DNA of 64,000 bases from VXNE01 sp963668365 (GCA_963668365.1 OY764266.1:2604001-2668000); one strand, 5' to 3'; positions 45,008 through 54,434 are shown, numbered from the stretch's first letter. Notes: generated by a model from the sequence alone, not told the origin. Program-made: numbers and translations.

Positions 45008-46165
45008 ATGACCCGTTCCAACAGCGACGACGATCCGCCGATCACGCTTGGTATCGAAGAGGAGTTCTTCCTGATCGATCCCGACTCGGGGGATCTGCTG
45101 GCCGACCCGGACCCGCGCATCTTTGAAGCGGCCACGTCCCATGCCGGTCCGCAAAAGGTCGTCCACGAGTTCCTCCGTTCCCAGATCGAAACCAACACGG
45201 AGGTGTGCGACTCGGTGGCGATGTTGCGCGAGGCGCTCGGGGCCACTCGGCGGCTTGTCCTCGAAGCGGCGCGCAGTTGCGGTGCCGAGGTCATGGCGGC
45301 GTCGACACATCCGTTCGCGGCGTGGCAGTCGCAATTGCCGACTGCGAAGCAGCGATACGAGGACTTTGCGGTCACCTTTCAGGACACGGTTCGACGGCTG
45401 GTGGTCAACGGCATGCACGTGCATGCCGGATTCGGCGATTCAGACAGTCGGGTTCGCATCATGACGGCGTTGCGGCGCTATCTGCCGCTGTTGAACGCGC
45501 TTTCCGGTTCTTCGCCTTTCTATGACGCCCGCGAATCGGGTTTCAAGTGTGGACGACTCAATCTATTCGAAGCGATGCCGCGCACGAGCATTCCCGGCCC
45601 GCTGCATTCCCGCGCGGAGTTCGATGCGCTTGTGGGCGAATACCAGCGCATGGAATTCATCGGCGACGGCAGCGAACTCTGGTGGGACATCCGCCCATCG
45701 AATACCTATCCCACGGTCGAACTGCGAATCTGCGACGTCTGCCCGCGCATCGAGGACGCGTTGTGCATCGCCGCCGTGTACGCGTGTCTGATCCGGATGC
45801 TGTTGCGCCTCGATCGCGCCGGCGCCCTGCCGGACGAGCCGCCGACAGAGATCATCGTGGAGAACAAGTGGCTCGCGCAGCGCTACGGAATGCTGGCGTT
45901 CCTGGGCGACACCCGCCGCGGCGGCCGGATCGATATCGCGGACGAGATCGAAACGCTGGTCGAGACGCTGACGGACGACGCCCGTGCTCTTGGCTGCGAA
46001 GGGGAACTTCGACACAGCCTCGCTATCGTGCGGGAAGGCGCGAGCGCCGACGAGCAGATCGACCTCTACCGCCTGCGCCTCCTGGAAGGCGATAGCGAGC
46101 GGGAAGCGCTGCGCGCCGTAGTGGACCTGGTGGCGGAGCAGACCGGGGCGAGCCTGAACGGTTGA
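45008..46165 (+). CDS. YbdK-type carboxylate-amine ligase (glutamate-cysteine ligase 2 family)
   Basis: A 385-residue ATP-grasp-like GCS2 family ligase. The N-terminal ITLGIEEEFFLIDPDSG holds the metal-binding glutamates. VVNGMHVHAGFGD and WWDIRPSNTYPTVELRICD are the conserved central motifs. E. coli YbdK has weak glutamate-cysteine ligase activity; the true substrate is uncertain. The ATG at 45008 places the GIEEEF motif at the normal distance. Confidence 0.88.
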   Translation: MTRSNSDDDPPITLGIEEEFFLIDPDSGDLLADPDPRIFEAATSHAGPQKVVHEFLRSQIETNTEVCDSVAMLREALGATRRLVLEAARSCGAEVMAASTHPFAAWQSQLPTAKQRYEDFAVTFQDTVRRLVVNGMHVHAGFGDSDSRVRIMTALRRYLPLLNALSGSSPFYDARESGFKCGRLNLFEAMPRTSIPGPLHSRAEFDALVGEYQRMEFIGDGSELWWDIRPSNTYPTVELRICDVCPRIEDALCIAAVYACLIRMLLRLDRAGALPDEPPTEIIVENKWLAQRYGMLAFLGDTRRGGRIDIADEIETLVETLTDDARALGCEGELRHSLAIVREGASADEQIDLYRLRLLEGDSEREALRAVVDLVAEQTGASLNG

Positions 46166-46168
46166 GCG

Positions 46169-46720
46169 TTACGCGGCGTCCGGCTGACCTTCGCCGGTCG
46201 GCGCATGCAGCCATCGCGCGTGTTTCGGTGCGCGCTTGGTTCGCGTCCACTCGCCCAGCATGTCCTCGGCAACGGCGCGCGCGCGTGCCCGGTCTTCGTC
46301 GCTTCCCTTGTTGGCGGCGATCTCCAGGCGGTGACCGTTCGGGTCGAAGAAGTAGATGGAGTCGAAGAGGCCGTGGTCGATGGGACCGATCACGTCGAGG
46401 CCGGCGGCCATGATGCGTTCCGTGGCCTCGCCGAGCGCGTCCGCGTCGCTCACTTCGAAGGCGATGTGCTGCACCCAGGTCGGCGTATTGGGGTCTTTCC
46501 CCATGGGCGGCGCGTTCGGCAGCTCGAAAAAGGCCAGCGCGTTGCCCATGCCGGCGTCGAGAAAGACGTGCATATAGGGGTCCGGTGCCTTGGTGGAAGG
46601 CACCGTGTCCTCGGCGAAGGCGAACTGGAACTCCATGCCCAGAACGTCGCGGTAGAAGTCGACCGTCTCCCTGGCGTCGTTGCAGCGGTACGCGACGTGA
46701 TGAATACGTTTCAGTCTCAT
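46169..46720 (-). CDS. VOC (glyoxalase/dioxygenase fold) protein
   Basis: A 183-residue vicinal-oxygen-chelate protein. Metal-ligand motifs are visible: IHHVAYRCND near the start, FLDAGMGNALAFFEL, WVQHIAFEV and FFDPNGHRLEIAA. It probably acts on an aromatic or small keto substrate. Its ATG overlaps the hpd stop (ATGA), so it is translated with hpd and may belong to tyrosine degradation. Confidence 0.85.
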   Translation of the reverse strand: MRLKRIHHVAYRCNDARETVDFYRDVLGMEFQFAFAEDTVPSTKAPDPYMHVFLDAGMGNALAFFELPNAPPMGKDPNTPTWVQHIAFEVSDADALGEATERIMAAGLDVIGPIDHGLFDSIYFFDPNGHRLEIAANKGSDEDRARARAVAEDMLGEWTRTKRAPKHARWLHAPTGEGQPDAA

Positions 46721-47877
46721 GCGGACCTCTCGACGGCGGGTGCTGTTGTCGTGTGGTTCTCGGCGTTCGTGCGACGAAGCTGGTCGCGTTCGATCGCTTC
46801 GAACAGGGCCTGGAAGTTGCCTTCGCCGAAACCGTCGTCGCGCCTGCGCTGAATGAATTCGAAGAACGTTGGCCCGATCAGGTCGGCCGAAAAGATCTGC
46901 AGGAGCAGCCTGGGCTCGCCATTCGTCGATCCGTCGAGCAGGATCCCGCGTCGCGCCAGTTCGGCAACGGGTTGGCCGTGACCCGGCAAGCGCTCGTCAA
47001 GCGCGTCGTAGTAGGCGGGGGGCGGCGGGTCCATGAACGGCAATCCCCGGGCGCGAAGCCGGTCGCAGGTCGTCAACAGGTCATCGCAACCGAAGGCGAT
47101 GTGCTGGATGCCTTCGCCGTTGTGGCGAATCAGGAACTCTTCGATCTGGCCGCTGCGATCAGACCTCGCCAGCGCGACCGCTTCCTCGTTGAGGGGGATG
47201 CGGATCTTGCCGTCGGGTGCGGCCATGGCCCGAGACACCAGGCCGGTTTCCTTGCCCTGGATTTCGAATCGCCGGATCTCGCGGAAATTGAAAAGCCTCT
47301 CGTAGTAGGTGGCCCAATGGTCCATGCGGCCCCGGTAGACGTTGTGCGTGAGATGGTCGATGACCTTCAGGCCGACGCCCCGGGGATGCCGGTCGGCCTC
47401 TGGCAGGAACGAGAAGTCGATGTCGTAGATGCTGTTGCCGTTCTCCCAGCGGTCTATGAGATACAGGGCCGCGCCACCGATGTTTCGGATGCTCGGCAGA
47501 CGCAGTTCCATGGGGCCGCAGGGGTTGTCGATGGGCTCCGCCCCTAGCCGCAGCGCGCGCGCGTAGGCGCTGCGGGCGTCGCGGACGCGGAAGGCGAGAC
47601 CGCAGGCGCATGGGCCGTGTTCCTGCGCGAAATACCAGGCGGCGCTCCTCGACTCGTAGTTGACGACGAAGTTGATGCCTCCCTGGCGCCACAACTCCAC
47701 GGCCTTGGACCGATGCCTGGCGACCCTTTCGAATCCAAGCATTTCGAAGACCGGCTCGAGGACGCCAGCCTCGGGAGCGGAGAACTCGACGAACTCGAAA
47801 CCGTCGCCCGCCATGGGATTGGCGGCAGTCTCAGCGTGATCTTGCGCTTTCGTGGTAGCGCGCGCATTCGTGACCAT
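46717..47877 (-). CDS. hpd: 4-hydroxyphenylpyruvate dioxygenase
   Basis: Fe(II) dioxygenase of tyrosine degradation, 386 residues, made of two VOC half-domains. The iron ligands are His in VIDHLTHNVYRGRMD, His in EGIQHIAFGCDD and Glu in GPTFFEFIQRR; LLLQIFSADLIG precedes the last. It converts 4-hydroxyphenylpyruvate to homogentisate. The first gene of a two-gene operon with the VOC protein. A Lrp-type regulator is divergent 110 bp away and is the obvious candidate regulator. Confidence 0.9.
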   Translation of the reverse strand: MVTNARATTKAQDHAETAANPMAGDGFEFVEFSAPEAGVLEPVFEMLGFERVARHRSKAVELWRQGGINFVVNYESRSAAWYFAQEHGPCACGLAFRVRDARSAYARALRLGAEPIDNPCGPMELRLPSIRNIGGAALYLIDRWENGNSIYDIDFSFLPEADRHPRGVGLKVIDHLTHNVYRGRMDHWATYYERLFNFREIRRFEIQGKETGLVSRAMAAPDGKIRIPLNEEAVALARSDRSGQIEEFLIRHNGEGIQHIAFGCDDLLTTCDRLRARGLPFMDPPPPAYYDALDERLPGHGQPVAELARRGILLDGSTNGEPRLLLQIFSADLIGPTFFEFIQRRRDDGFGEGNFQALFEAIERDQLRRTNAENHTTTAPAVERSA

Positions 47878-47987
47878 GCCCCGATCCTAAAGGATGTAGG
47901 TGGCAAGAACTCTCCTAATTAATCTATATGCAAGCCTTGGCAGGTGTATTCTTGCTATATAAGAAAGTAAATAAGGTGAATCTTCCA

Positions 47988-48443
47988 ATGTCTCTGGATC
48001 GAGTGGAGCGACAGATTCTGATCGAACTGCAGCGCCACGGGCGCCAGTCCAACGTGGATCTGGCCGACCGGATCGGCCTGTCGGAGTCGCCCTGCTTTCG
48101 GCGGGTCAAGAGCCTTGAGCGCGACGGCGTGATCCAGGGCTACGCGGCGCGGGTGGACCAGCGCGCGCTGGGACTGACGGTGACGGCCTACGTCCATCTC
48201 ACCCTGGAAAAAGGGCTTGAGCAGCGAACGGAATTCCACCGGCGCGCGCAGGACGAGCCCCACATCGTCGAATGCCACGCCATGAGCGGCGCGCACGACT
48301 ACCTGATGAAAGTGGTGGCGCGCGACATGGACCACTTTTCGGAGCTGGTCATGCGGAGCATCCTGAGCTATCCGGGCGTCTCGAACCTGGAGTCGAGCTT
48401 CAGCCTCGCGGAGATCAAGCGGTCGCAGGCCTTGCCGGTCTAG
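47988..48443 (+). CDS. Lrp/AsnC family transcriptional regulator
   Basis: A 151-residue feast/famine regulator. The N-terminal helix-turn-helix is in LDRVERQILIELQRHGRQSN and LADRIGLSESPCFRRVKSLE. The C-terminal RAM ligand-binding domain contains HIVECHAMSGAHDYLMKVVA. The ATG at 47988 follows an AAGGTGAA ribosome site and gives the usual N-terminus. Divergent from hpd; likely senses an aromatic amino acid and controls hpd, which is inference from position. Confidence 0.9.
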   Translation: MSLDRVERQILIELQRHGRQSNVDLADRIGLSESPCFRRVKSLERDGVIQGYAARVDQRALGLTVTAYVHLTLEKGLEQRTEFHRRAQDEPHIVECHAMSGAHDYLMKVVARDMDHFSELVMRSILSYPGVSNLESSFSLAEIKRSQALPV

Positions 48444-48596
48444 GCGGGTTGCCTGGCCCGCCCGTCGATCCTCGCGCCCGTCGCGAGATGACCGGACTGG
48501 CTTTGTCGGGGCGTGCCGCAGTAGGCTTTAGCGCGGCCGGCGTTCCGATACGGGCTCCGCGTCAACTCTTCATCCCAGGGACACAAGCGAGACAAC

Positions 48597-49661
48597 ATGA
48601 CTGACCGCAAACCCACGGTAATGGTCCAGGCGCAGGGCGGCCCCACCTACGACGGGGCCGACTCGCGATACACAATGGAGCGGGAGGCGCTGGATGCGAT
48701 CGGCGCCCGGATCGTCGAGGTCTCCGCCCAGAGCGACGACGAGTTCATCGAAGCCGTCAAGGACGACGCCGACGGGCTGATCGCGCGCGGGCGCTATCTC
48801 AATCGCCACATCATCTCGAACCTGAACAGATGCGTCGTCATCGGCCTCGGCAGCGTCGGGGCCGACCCGGTCGATGTGGACGCGGCCACGGATCACGACA
48901 TCGTGGTCACCAACGTTCCCGACGTGTTCATCGAGGAGGTCGCCGACCACACCATCATGCTGCTGCTCGCGGCCCACCGGCGGTTGCTGCTCATGCACCG
49001 GATGACCAGGGACGGCCGCTGGGGCGAAGGCCGGCCATACCACAATGACATTCCGAGACTGTGGGGCTGCACGATCGGCCTGATCTCGTTCGGCAACGTT
49101 GCGAAGGCGGTGGCCAGACGTTGCCACGTGTTCGGATTGCGCGTCATCGCCTATGACCCGTTCGTTGGAGAACTGGAGATGACGGAGGCCGATGTGGAGC
49201 CGGTCACCAGCCTGTTCGAACTCCTCGAGCGCTCCGACTTCGTGTCCATGCACGCGCCGCACAACGCCGAGACGGATCATTTCCTGTCCGACGAGCATTT
49301 CGCCCGCATGAAGGATTCTGCCCTGTTCATCAACAACGGGCGCGGCAAGACGGTGGATGAGGAGGCGTTGATCCGCGCCCTCGAGTCGAAGGCGATCGCG
49401 GGCGCCGCGCTCGACGTGTTCGAGCAGGAGCCGGTGTCGACCAACAATCCCCTGCTGCACATGGACAACGTGACCTGTACGCCGCATATCGCATCGTCAT
49501 CTGCCCGCATGGGACCGGAAACGCGCCGGCGGCTCGGCAGGGAACTGGCGACCGTGCTGCGGGGCCTCTGGCCTCGCAGCGCCGTGAATCCCTCGGTGTT
49601 GCCCAGGACGAAGTTGCGGCGCTGGCAGCCGTACCCGCAGGCGCGGGGACCGAACCGCTAG
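48597..49661 (+). CDS. D-2-hydroxyacid dehydrogenase (CtBP-like)
   Basis: A 354-residue NAD-dependent dehydrogenase of the D-isomer 2-hydroxyacid family. Seen are a catalytic-domain N-terminus, VTNVPDVFIEEVADHTIMLLL, a nucleotide-binding GLISFGNVAKAVARR (the usual GxGxxG has become GLISFG), and FINNGRGKTVDEEAL. The catalytic Glu is in DVFEQEPV and His in TPHIASSS. The altered dinucleotide loop is notable and could change cofactor binding. The 237 bp after it (49662-49898) hold no gene that I can support. Confidence 0.88.
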   Translation: MTDRKPTVMVQAQGGPTYDGADSRYTMEREALDAIGARIVEVSAQSDDEFIEAVKDDADGLIARGRYLNRHIISNLNRCVVIGLGSVGADPVDVDAATDHDIVVTNVPDVFIEEVADHTIMLLLAAHRRLLLMHRMTRDGRWGEGRPYHNDIPRLWGCTIGLISFGNVAKAVARRCHVFGLRVIAYDPFVGELEMTEADVEPVTSLFELLERSDFVSMHAPHNAETDHFLSDEHFARMKDSALFINNGRGKTVDEEALIRALESKAIAGAALDVFEQEPVSTNNPLLHMDNVTCTPHIASSSARMGPETRRRLGRELATVLRGLWPRSAVNPSVLPRTKLRRWQPYPQARGPNR

Positions 49662-49898
49662 TGTTCCGTCAAGTTCAAAGATGCGAGTGCTTCGCAGGCG
49701 CTACCTTCGGTTGCACCTGCGGCCCAGGCTAGTGATTGTTGCCCGAAGGCAGCGCCCCACGCGGGCTGCCATTGGATCGACATGGCGTGGTTCGTCGAAA
49801 CTCTGCAGGATATTGACGACATCGAGTGGCGATGCCGGTCCACGCGGTGATCGGTACGGCATTGTCCCGTTGGCGCTGCGCCGGTAGCGATTCGGGCT

Positions 49899-50525
49899 TT
49901 ACGCGAGTTCGTAGCCTGACGTATAGACGGTATGGTTGAGGAGCGATTCGAGTTCGGGGTGGCTCAGCGGTTCGTCGAAAGCGTGACCGCGAGCGACAAG
50001 GGGCGCCGCGCGCTCGTACATGGCGTAGCAGGGCTTGTTCGCGTGGGTGCTGGAGGCGTAGCGGAGTCCGTGGATGTCCGGGAATGCGTCGTAGATGGCG
50101 CGGGACCAATCGCGGGCTGTGCTGCGGACGCCCGAATTGATCGCCATGGATCCGCCCGCACGAGTCATCCAGGGACCAGCGACATCGAGCAGGCGAAGGT
50201 CAGCCTGGAAGGCAAATTGGGCTAGGCAGGGAGCGTTCGTGAACGCGTCGATGACGCGTGTTTCCTGGAAAACCTCGACGAGACACGTTGTGGGGTCATC
50301 GGCAGCGTAAAGGATCGCTCGCGGTGACGCACGGTCCTCAGGATGGTGGTCGAAGCGGGTACTGGGTACCGGGCCGGTGTCCCGGAAAGTGGACCAAGTC
50401 GTGCCGCGGGGCTCGCGGCAATAGAGCCGCCACACCGTGACCCCTGCGCGGAGGACGAAGACCTCACTGTCGCGAGGCACAAAGTCGCGGAGGCGCGCCG
50501 ACGGCGCCGGGAGGTGTTCAGCCAA
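49899..50525 (-). CDS. RES-domain toxin (NAD-degrading family)
   Basis: A 208-residue RES-domain protein, the toxin of RES-Xre modules that deplete NAD+. The namesake residues are visible: Arg in VTVWRLYCREP, Glu in CLVEVFQETRV and Ser in GLRYASSTH. The ILYAADDPTTCLVEVF strand is typical. It starts three bases after the antitoxin stop, giving the usual antitoxin-toxin order. Confidence 0.85.
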   Translation of the reverse strand: MAEHLPAPSARLRDFVPRDSEVFVLRAGVTVWRLYCREPRGTTWSTFRDTGPVPSTRFDHHPEDRASPRAILYAADDPTTCLVEVFQETRVIDAFTNAPCLAQFAFQADLRLLDVAGPWMTRAGGSMAINSGVRSTARDWSRAIYDAFPDIHGLRYASSTHANKPCYAMYERAAPLVARGHAFDEPLSHPELESLLNHTVYTSGYELA

Positions 50526-50528
50526 GGC

Positions 50529-51566
50529 TTAGGCGGGCGTACTGACCGCTACCGTGGATGCGAGCCGACGGACCGGTTCCAAGGCGTAGCGGCATAGCAG
50601 CCAGTCGCGAGGCGAGGTGGGCTCGAAGCGGGTCTGTTCGAGAGCGAGATCCGGATTCGGGCTGGTGAACCAGTTGAACACGCCGATGGGATGTATGGCA
50701 GGATCGAGACTGGGGAGGACGTTTTGCACCTTGGGAACGAGGCCGTGGGCGTCAAACTGGAACAGCGGCAGGCGCGGGGGGATGACGGGCATGGCCGCGG
50801 CGCCGTAGAGCAGTCGACGTTTGACCAGATCGGATACGACGCGCTCTTCCAAGCGTAGCAGCCGGGCCGTTTCGGGGAGCGTGAAGCCGGTGGCGAATAG
50901 GGCTCCGAGTTTCAAAGCGGTTCTGACGCGGGGTGTCAGGTGTTCTTTTTTCTGTTGTCGACGGAAGTCGTCGAGTTGGAGGCATCGGCGTTGTTGAACA
51001 GTGAGCTGGTTGTTCGGCCATACGGCGCCGCGTCGACGTTCCTGGTTCCGCAGTTCGTGGTCCAAGGTGGCGGCGAACGCACGTAGCGGTTCACGAAGCG
51101 GCTGTTGTAGTTCGTGCGCTGCGGACGCCATCAATAGTCGATTCCAGTCGACGCGTCGGTCCGGAATGACGAATGGCGGATTACCGACAACGCAGTCGGC
51201 AACGTTGCGCAATTCGCTGCGGAGTACGTCGACGGCGAGATGGATTCCATGGCGGGCCAAGACGGCGACGATCGGCTCGGACTCCCGTCGATAGACCGTG
51301 CCGGCCGTGAACAGTGCGGACTTCGCCGGCCTGCGGCGCTTGTGGGGTTCGAAGCCGTGCGACTCCATGATCGGACGGACGAGCCGACCGATTCGCTGTT
51401 TAACGGGGTTCGGGCGAACGAGATCGCCGAATTCTCGCAGGAGGTCAGAGCCGATTGCCTCAATGGCCGGCCGGCCCGACTCAGACGCAGCCACCATTGC
51501 CTGCACGGTGGATTCCTCGGCGAGGAATTCCAAGAGCGCGTGTTCGAACTGGAAGTTGACGGACAT
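50529..51566 (-). CDS. Large antitoxin-like partner of the RES toxin (MbcA/ParS-like C-terminus)
   Basis: A 345-residue protein. The C-terminal ~150 residues look like a RES-linked antitoxin: GFTLPETARLLRLEERVV as a helix-turn-helix, PRLPLFQFDAHGLVPKVQNV, and IGVFNWFTSPNPDL with SPRDWLLCRYALEPV. These match the toxin-binding motifs of the DUF2384-like antitoxins. Those are usually 120-160 residues, so the first ~190 residues are an extra domain; its start (FLAEESTVQAMV, then RRPAKSALFTAGTVYRR) is not a family I know. The ATG at 51566 is chosen over 51614. Confidence 0.7.
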   Translation of the reverse strand: MSVNFQFEHALLEFLAEESTVQAMVAASESGRPAIEAIGSDLLREFGDLVRPNPVKQRIGRLVRPIMESHGFEPHKRRRPAKSALFTAGTVYRRESEPIVAVLARHGIHLAVDVLRSELRNVADCVVGNPPFVIPDRRVDWNRLLMASAAHELQQPLREPLRAFAATLDHELRNQERRRGAVWPNNQLTVQQRRCLQLDDFRRQQKKEHLTPRVRTALKLGALFATGFTLPETARLLRLEERVVSDLVKRRLLYGAAAMPVIPPRLPLFQFDAHGLVPKVQNVLPSLDPAIHPIGVFNWFTSPNPDLALEQTRFEPTSPRDWLLCRYALEPVRRLASTVAVSTPA

Positions 51567-51824
51567 AGGCTCAACAACACTATGATCGCCAAGAGCATGC
51601 CGGACGTGCCCCATGATCGCAAACAGGATCCATTAAGGTTGCAGCTTCGTTACTCTTTAGCGTCTTCGGGGCGGGAGCGGATTTTCGTCGTGATCGGACC
51701 GACATGGATCAATCCGGGAAATAACCGCTGCTAGGACGGAACCCAAGGCGAACTCTGTCTAGTGGCGTCACACGACACTGGACTGACTGGGGAGGTCGAA
51801 ATGGCAGCATACGGTGTTGCGCCA

Positions 51825-51840
51825 CTGTAGGTAAATACAG
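51825..51840 (+). promoter_or_regulatory. LexA (SOS) box of dinB
   Basis: CTGTAGGTAAATACAG fits CTGT-N8-ACAG exactly, with an AT-rich core, and lies 13 bp before the dinB start. It should bind LexA and place dinB under SOS control. Confidence 0.85.
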
Positions 51841-51853
51841 TATTGTCGGTGTC

Positions 51854-53083
51854 ATGCACAAGTGGTCGGCCATCGTCGCGCACGCGGACATGGATGCGTT
51901 CTATGCCGCCGTGGAGCAGATGGACGATCCGGGCCTGCGCGGGCGACCGGTGCTCGTCGGTCCCAACAGCGGTCGCGGGGTCGTGCTGACGGCGAGCTAC
52001 GAGGCCCGGCAATATGGCGTGGGGAGCGCCATGCCGGTCGCGGAAGCGACCCGGCGCTGTCCCGATGGCATCATCGTCCCGCCGCGATTTGACCGCTATC
52101 AACAGCTTTCGGCTGAGACGATGCGTGTTCTCGGCGACTTTTCGCCCCGCGTCGAGCCGCTTTCCCTGGATGAAGCATTTCTCGACATGACCGGGGCGGA
52201 AGGGATATTCGGCGGGCCGCAGAAAATGGGCCGGCAGATCAAGGAAGCGGTCTTGGAGGCGACCGGCTTGCATATCTCCGTTGGCATCTCCGCCACCAAG
52301 TACGTGGCGAAGGTAGCGAGCGCACACGAAAAGCCCAATGGACTCACGGTGGTGCCGCCGGACCGGGCTTGTGCGTGGCTGGCGCCAATGCCGATTAAGA
52401 AACTCTGGGGTGTGGGAAAGAAGACGGCGCCGCGTCTTGAGGCACTCGGTTACAGGGTCATCGGCGACATCGCAAGCACCGACGTTCGCCTGCTCCGCCG
52501 GCAGTTCGGTAGTGTGGGGGCACGTATCCACGATCTGGCGCATGCGGCAGATCCACGTTCGGTCAGACGCGCGAGGGCGGTAAAAAGCATCGGCTCGACC
52601 CGGACCCTGCGCACGGATGTCTCACGACGGGAGGACGTCGAACTGCACCTGCGCCGCGCGGCGGACCGCATCGCCCGGCGCGCCAGGTCGAAAAGCTATG
52701 TCGCCGGCGGCGTGCGCGTGGTGCTGAAAACCAGCCGGTTCGAGCTGTTGACACGCCAGCGCACGCTGGGCAAGCCAGTTGATCTCGCTTCTGAATTCTT
52801 CGCGGTCGGCAGAAGACTGCTGAATGAATTCGATCATCCGGGCCCGTTTCGACTCGTCGGCATGGCGGCATTCGACCTCGACTGGAGAACGGAACCACGA
52901 CAGCTTGACCTTTTCGAAGACGCGCAGCGCTGTAACCTGGAGACGATGATCGACGACGTGGTTGCCCGCTTTGGCCGCGGTGCGGTAATGCGTGCGCGGA
53001 ACCTCGGTCATCCGGGAACAGTCATGAACGGCGTCAACCTGGACTTTCTGGACACCGAAGAACCATCGGCGTCGGCCGCCTGA
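51854..53083 (+). CDS. dinB: DNA polymerase IV
   Basis: Y-family translesion polymerase of 409 residues. Catalytic motifs are AHADMDAFYAAVEQ, VLTASYEARQYGV and VEPLSLDEAFLDMT. The little-finger domain has KSIGSTRTLRTD, and a beta-clamp-binding motif QLDLFED lies near residue 355. The ATG at 51854 lies directly after the LexA box. Confidence 0.94.
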   Translation: MHKWSAIVAHADMDAFYAAVEQMDDPGLRGRPVLVGPNSGRGVVLTASYEARQYGVGSAMPVAEATRRCPDGIIVPPRFDRYQQLSAETMRVLGDFSPRVEPLSLDEAFLDMTGAEGIFGGPQKMGRQIKEAVLEATGLHISVGISATKYVAKVASAHEKPNGLTVVPPDRACAWLAPMPIKKLWGVGKKTAPRLEALGYRVIGDIASTDVRLLRRQFGSVGARIHDLAHAADPRSVRRARAVKSIGSTRTLRTDVSRREDVELHLRRAADRIARRARSKSYVAGGVRVVLKTSRFELLTRQRTLGKPVDLASEFFAVGRRLLNEFDHPGPFRLVGMAAFDLDWRTEPRQLDLFEDAQRCNLETMIDDVVARFGRGAVMRARNLGHPGTVMNGVNLDFLDTEEPSASAA

Positions 53084-53104
53084 CGCTGTGTAGAACTGTA
53101 GGGT

Positions 53105-54373
53105 CTAGTTCCGTATCGCCTGGGATGCCGGACGGCCGCTGACGCCGCCGACCATGTCGCGGCCCTCGCGGCTCGGTGGTTTGGTCGGCTTGAGCCGCGC
53201 GGCGAAGTTGAACGGCTCGGTATCGATCTCCTCAAGCCGGATCCCGCCGTTCAGCACCGCAGTCTTCCAGGCTTCCTGTTCAGGATGACGCGCCTGGAAT
53301 TGTGGCATTACTTTTTCCGCGAAAAGTTGAAGACTTGCACAGATATCTTCATGTGAGTTCTTGCCCGCCTGGTTGAGCAGGATGACCTGGTCGACGTGGG
53401 CCTTCTCCAGTTCGCGCAAGCGCTCGGCGATGGTCTCCGGCGAGCCGATGAGTTCGCTGCCCGACCGTTTCTGCCCGGCCGGTGTCTTCTTCCACTCCTG
53501 GTAGCGTTCCCAGAAATTGACGCCGCCAGGCTCGAACGGCCCTTCCTTGTTGTAGAGCTGCAGGGCGAACTGGAAGAAGGTCCATCCATCCGCCTTTTCC
53601 CACGCTTCGTCGTCGGTCTCCGCGCACATGAAACCGGAGACGACCGCGATGTTCGGATTGCTCGCGTAGTCGCACAGCTTCTCCTGGTCGTGCACGTACG
53701 TGTTGTAGTACGCGTGCACCCAGGCCTTGGCCGCGTCGAGACTGACGAACTTGAAACACAGGCAACCCATGCCCCGGTGCGCGGCGTAGCGGATCGTGTC
53801 GAGTTGGGAGCAGGCGACCCATAGCGGCGGATGCGGCTTCTGCATCGGTTTCGGCACCACGGCGCGGTGCGGGAAGCGGAAGAACTCGCCCTCGTACTCC
53901 CAGCCGTGGTTCCAGAACATGGGCAGGGTGCAGCGCACCGCGTCTTCCCAGACGAGGCGCTTGTCGCGAAAGCGCAGGTTGAACGGGTGGAGCTCGGTGA
54001 CCGAGGCGCCTTCGCCAAGCCCGAGTTCGACGCGCCCGTCGGAGATCAGGTCCAGCGTCGCCACTCTCTCGGCGACGCGGGCCGGATGATTCGTGGTGAG
54101 TTGCACGATGCCGTGGCCGAGCCGGATGTTGCGGGTGCGCTGGCTGGCGGCGGCGAGGAAGACCTCCGGCGCGGAAGAGTGCGAATACTCCTCGAGGAAG
54201 TGATGCTCGACTTCCCAAGCGTAATCGAAGCCCAGCCGATCAGCCAGTTCGATCTGTTCCAGAGACTCCTTGAACAGCCGGTGCTCGCTGTCTTCCTGCC
54301 AGTCGCGCGGCAACTGGTGTTCGTAAAAGATGCCGAACTTCACATGCCCGTCTCCGGGTGGGGAAACCGTCAT
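53105..54373 (-). CDS. LLM class flavin-dependent monooxygenase
   Basis: A 422-residue member of the luciferase-like family, larger than the other two in this window. Motifs include VKFGIFYEHQLPRDW, DYAWEVEHHFLEEYSH, RNIRLGHGIVQLTTNHPARV and RVELGLGEGASVTELHPF, close to alkanal- or aromatic-degrading luciferase-like enzymes. ATG at 54373 and GTG at 54343 (GGAGA eight bases upstream) are both plausible starts. It ends 21 bp from dinB, convergent with it. Confidence 0.85.
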   Translation of the reverse strand: MTVSPPGDGHVKFGIFYEHQLPRDWQEDSEHRLFKESLEQIELADRLGFDYAWEVEHHFLEEYSHSSAPEVFLAAASQRTRNIRLGHGIVQLTTNHPARVAERVATLDLISDGRVELGLGEGASVTELHPFNLRFRDKRLVWEDAVRCTLPMFWNHGWEYEGEFFRFPHRAVVPKPMQKPHPPLWVACSQLDTIRYAAHRGMGCLCFKFVSLDAAKAWVHAYYNTYVHDQEKLCDYASNPNIAVVSGFMCAETDDEAWEKADGWTFFQFALQLYNKEGPFEPGGVNFWERYQEWKKTPAGQKRSGSELIGSPETIAERLRELEKAHVDQVILLNQAGKNSHEDICASLQLFAEKVMPQFQARHPEQEAWKTAVLNGGIRLEEIDTEPFNFAARLKPTKPPSREGRDMVGGVSGRPASQAIRN

Positions 54374-54400
54374 GTTGGCAGTCCGGCACGACGGCTGCAA

Positions 54401-54434
54401 GGGACAGAAACAGGGACAGAAACAGGTCAGAAAC
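54401..54434. repeat. Short 12-bp tandem repeat
   Basis: GGGACAGAAACA occurs twice in a row, followed by a partial third copy GGTCAGAAAC. It lies upstream of the LLM gene at 53105-54373 and is probably a slippage product. Confidence 0.6.

Noticed and set aside
49658..49898. 61-codon minus-strand frame and IS-like start TAGTGTTCCGTCAAG after the hydroxyacid dehydrogenase
   Set aside because: No matching inverted end or target duplication could be found and the peptide resembles nothing I know.
51087..51100. NPPF motif (VVGNPPFVIP) in the large antitoxin as a methyltransferase site
   Set aside because: A lone NPPF without an SAM-binding motif in a protein whose other features are antitoxin-like is most likely chance.
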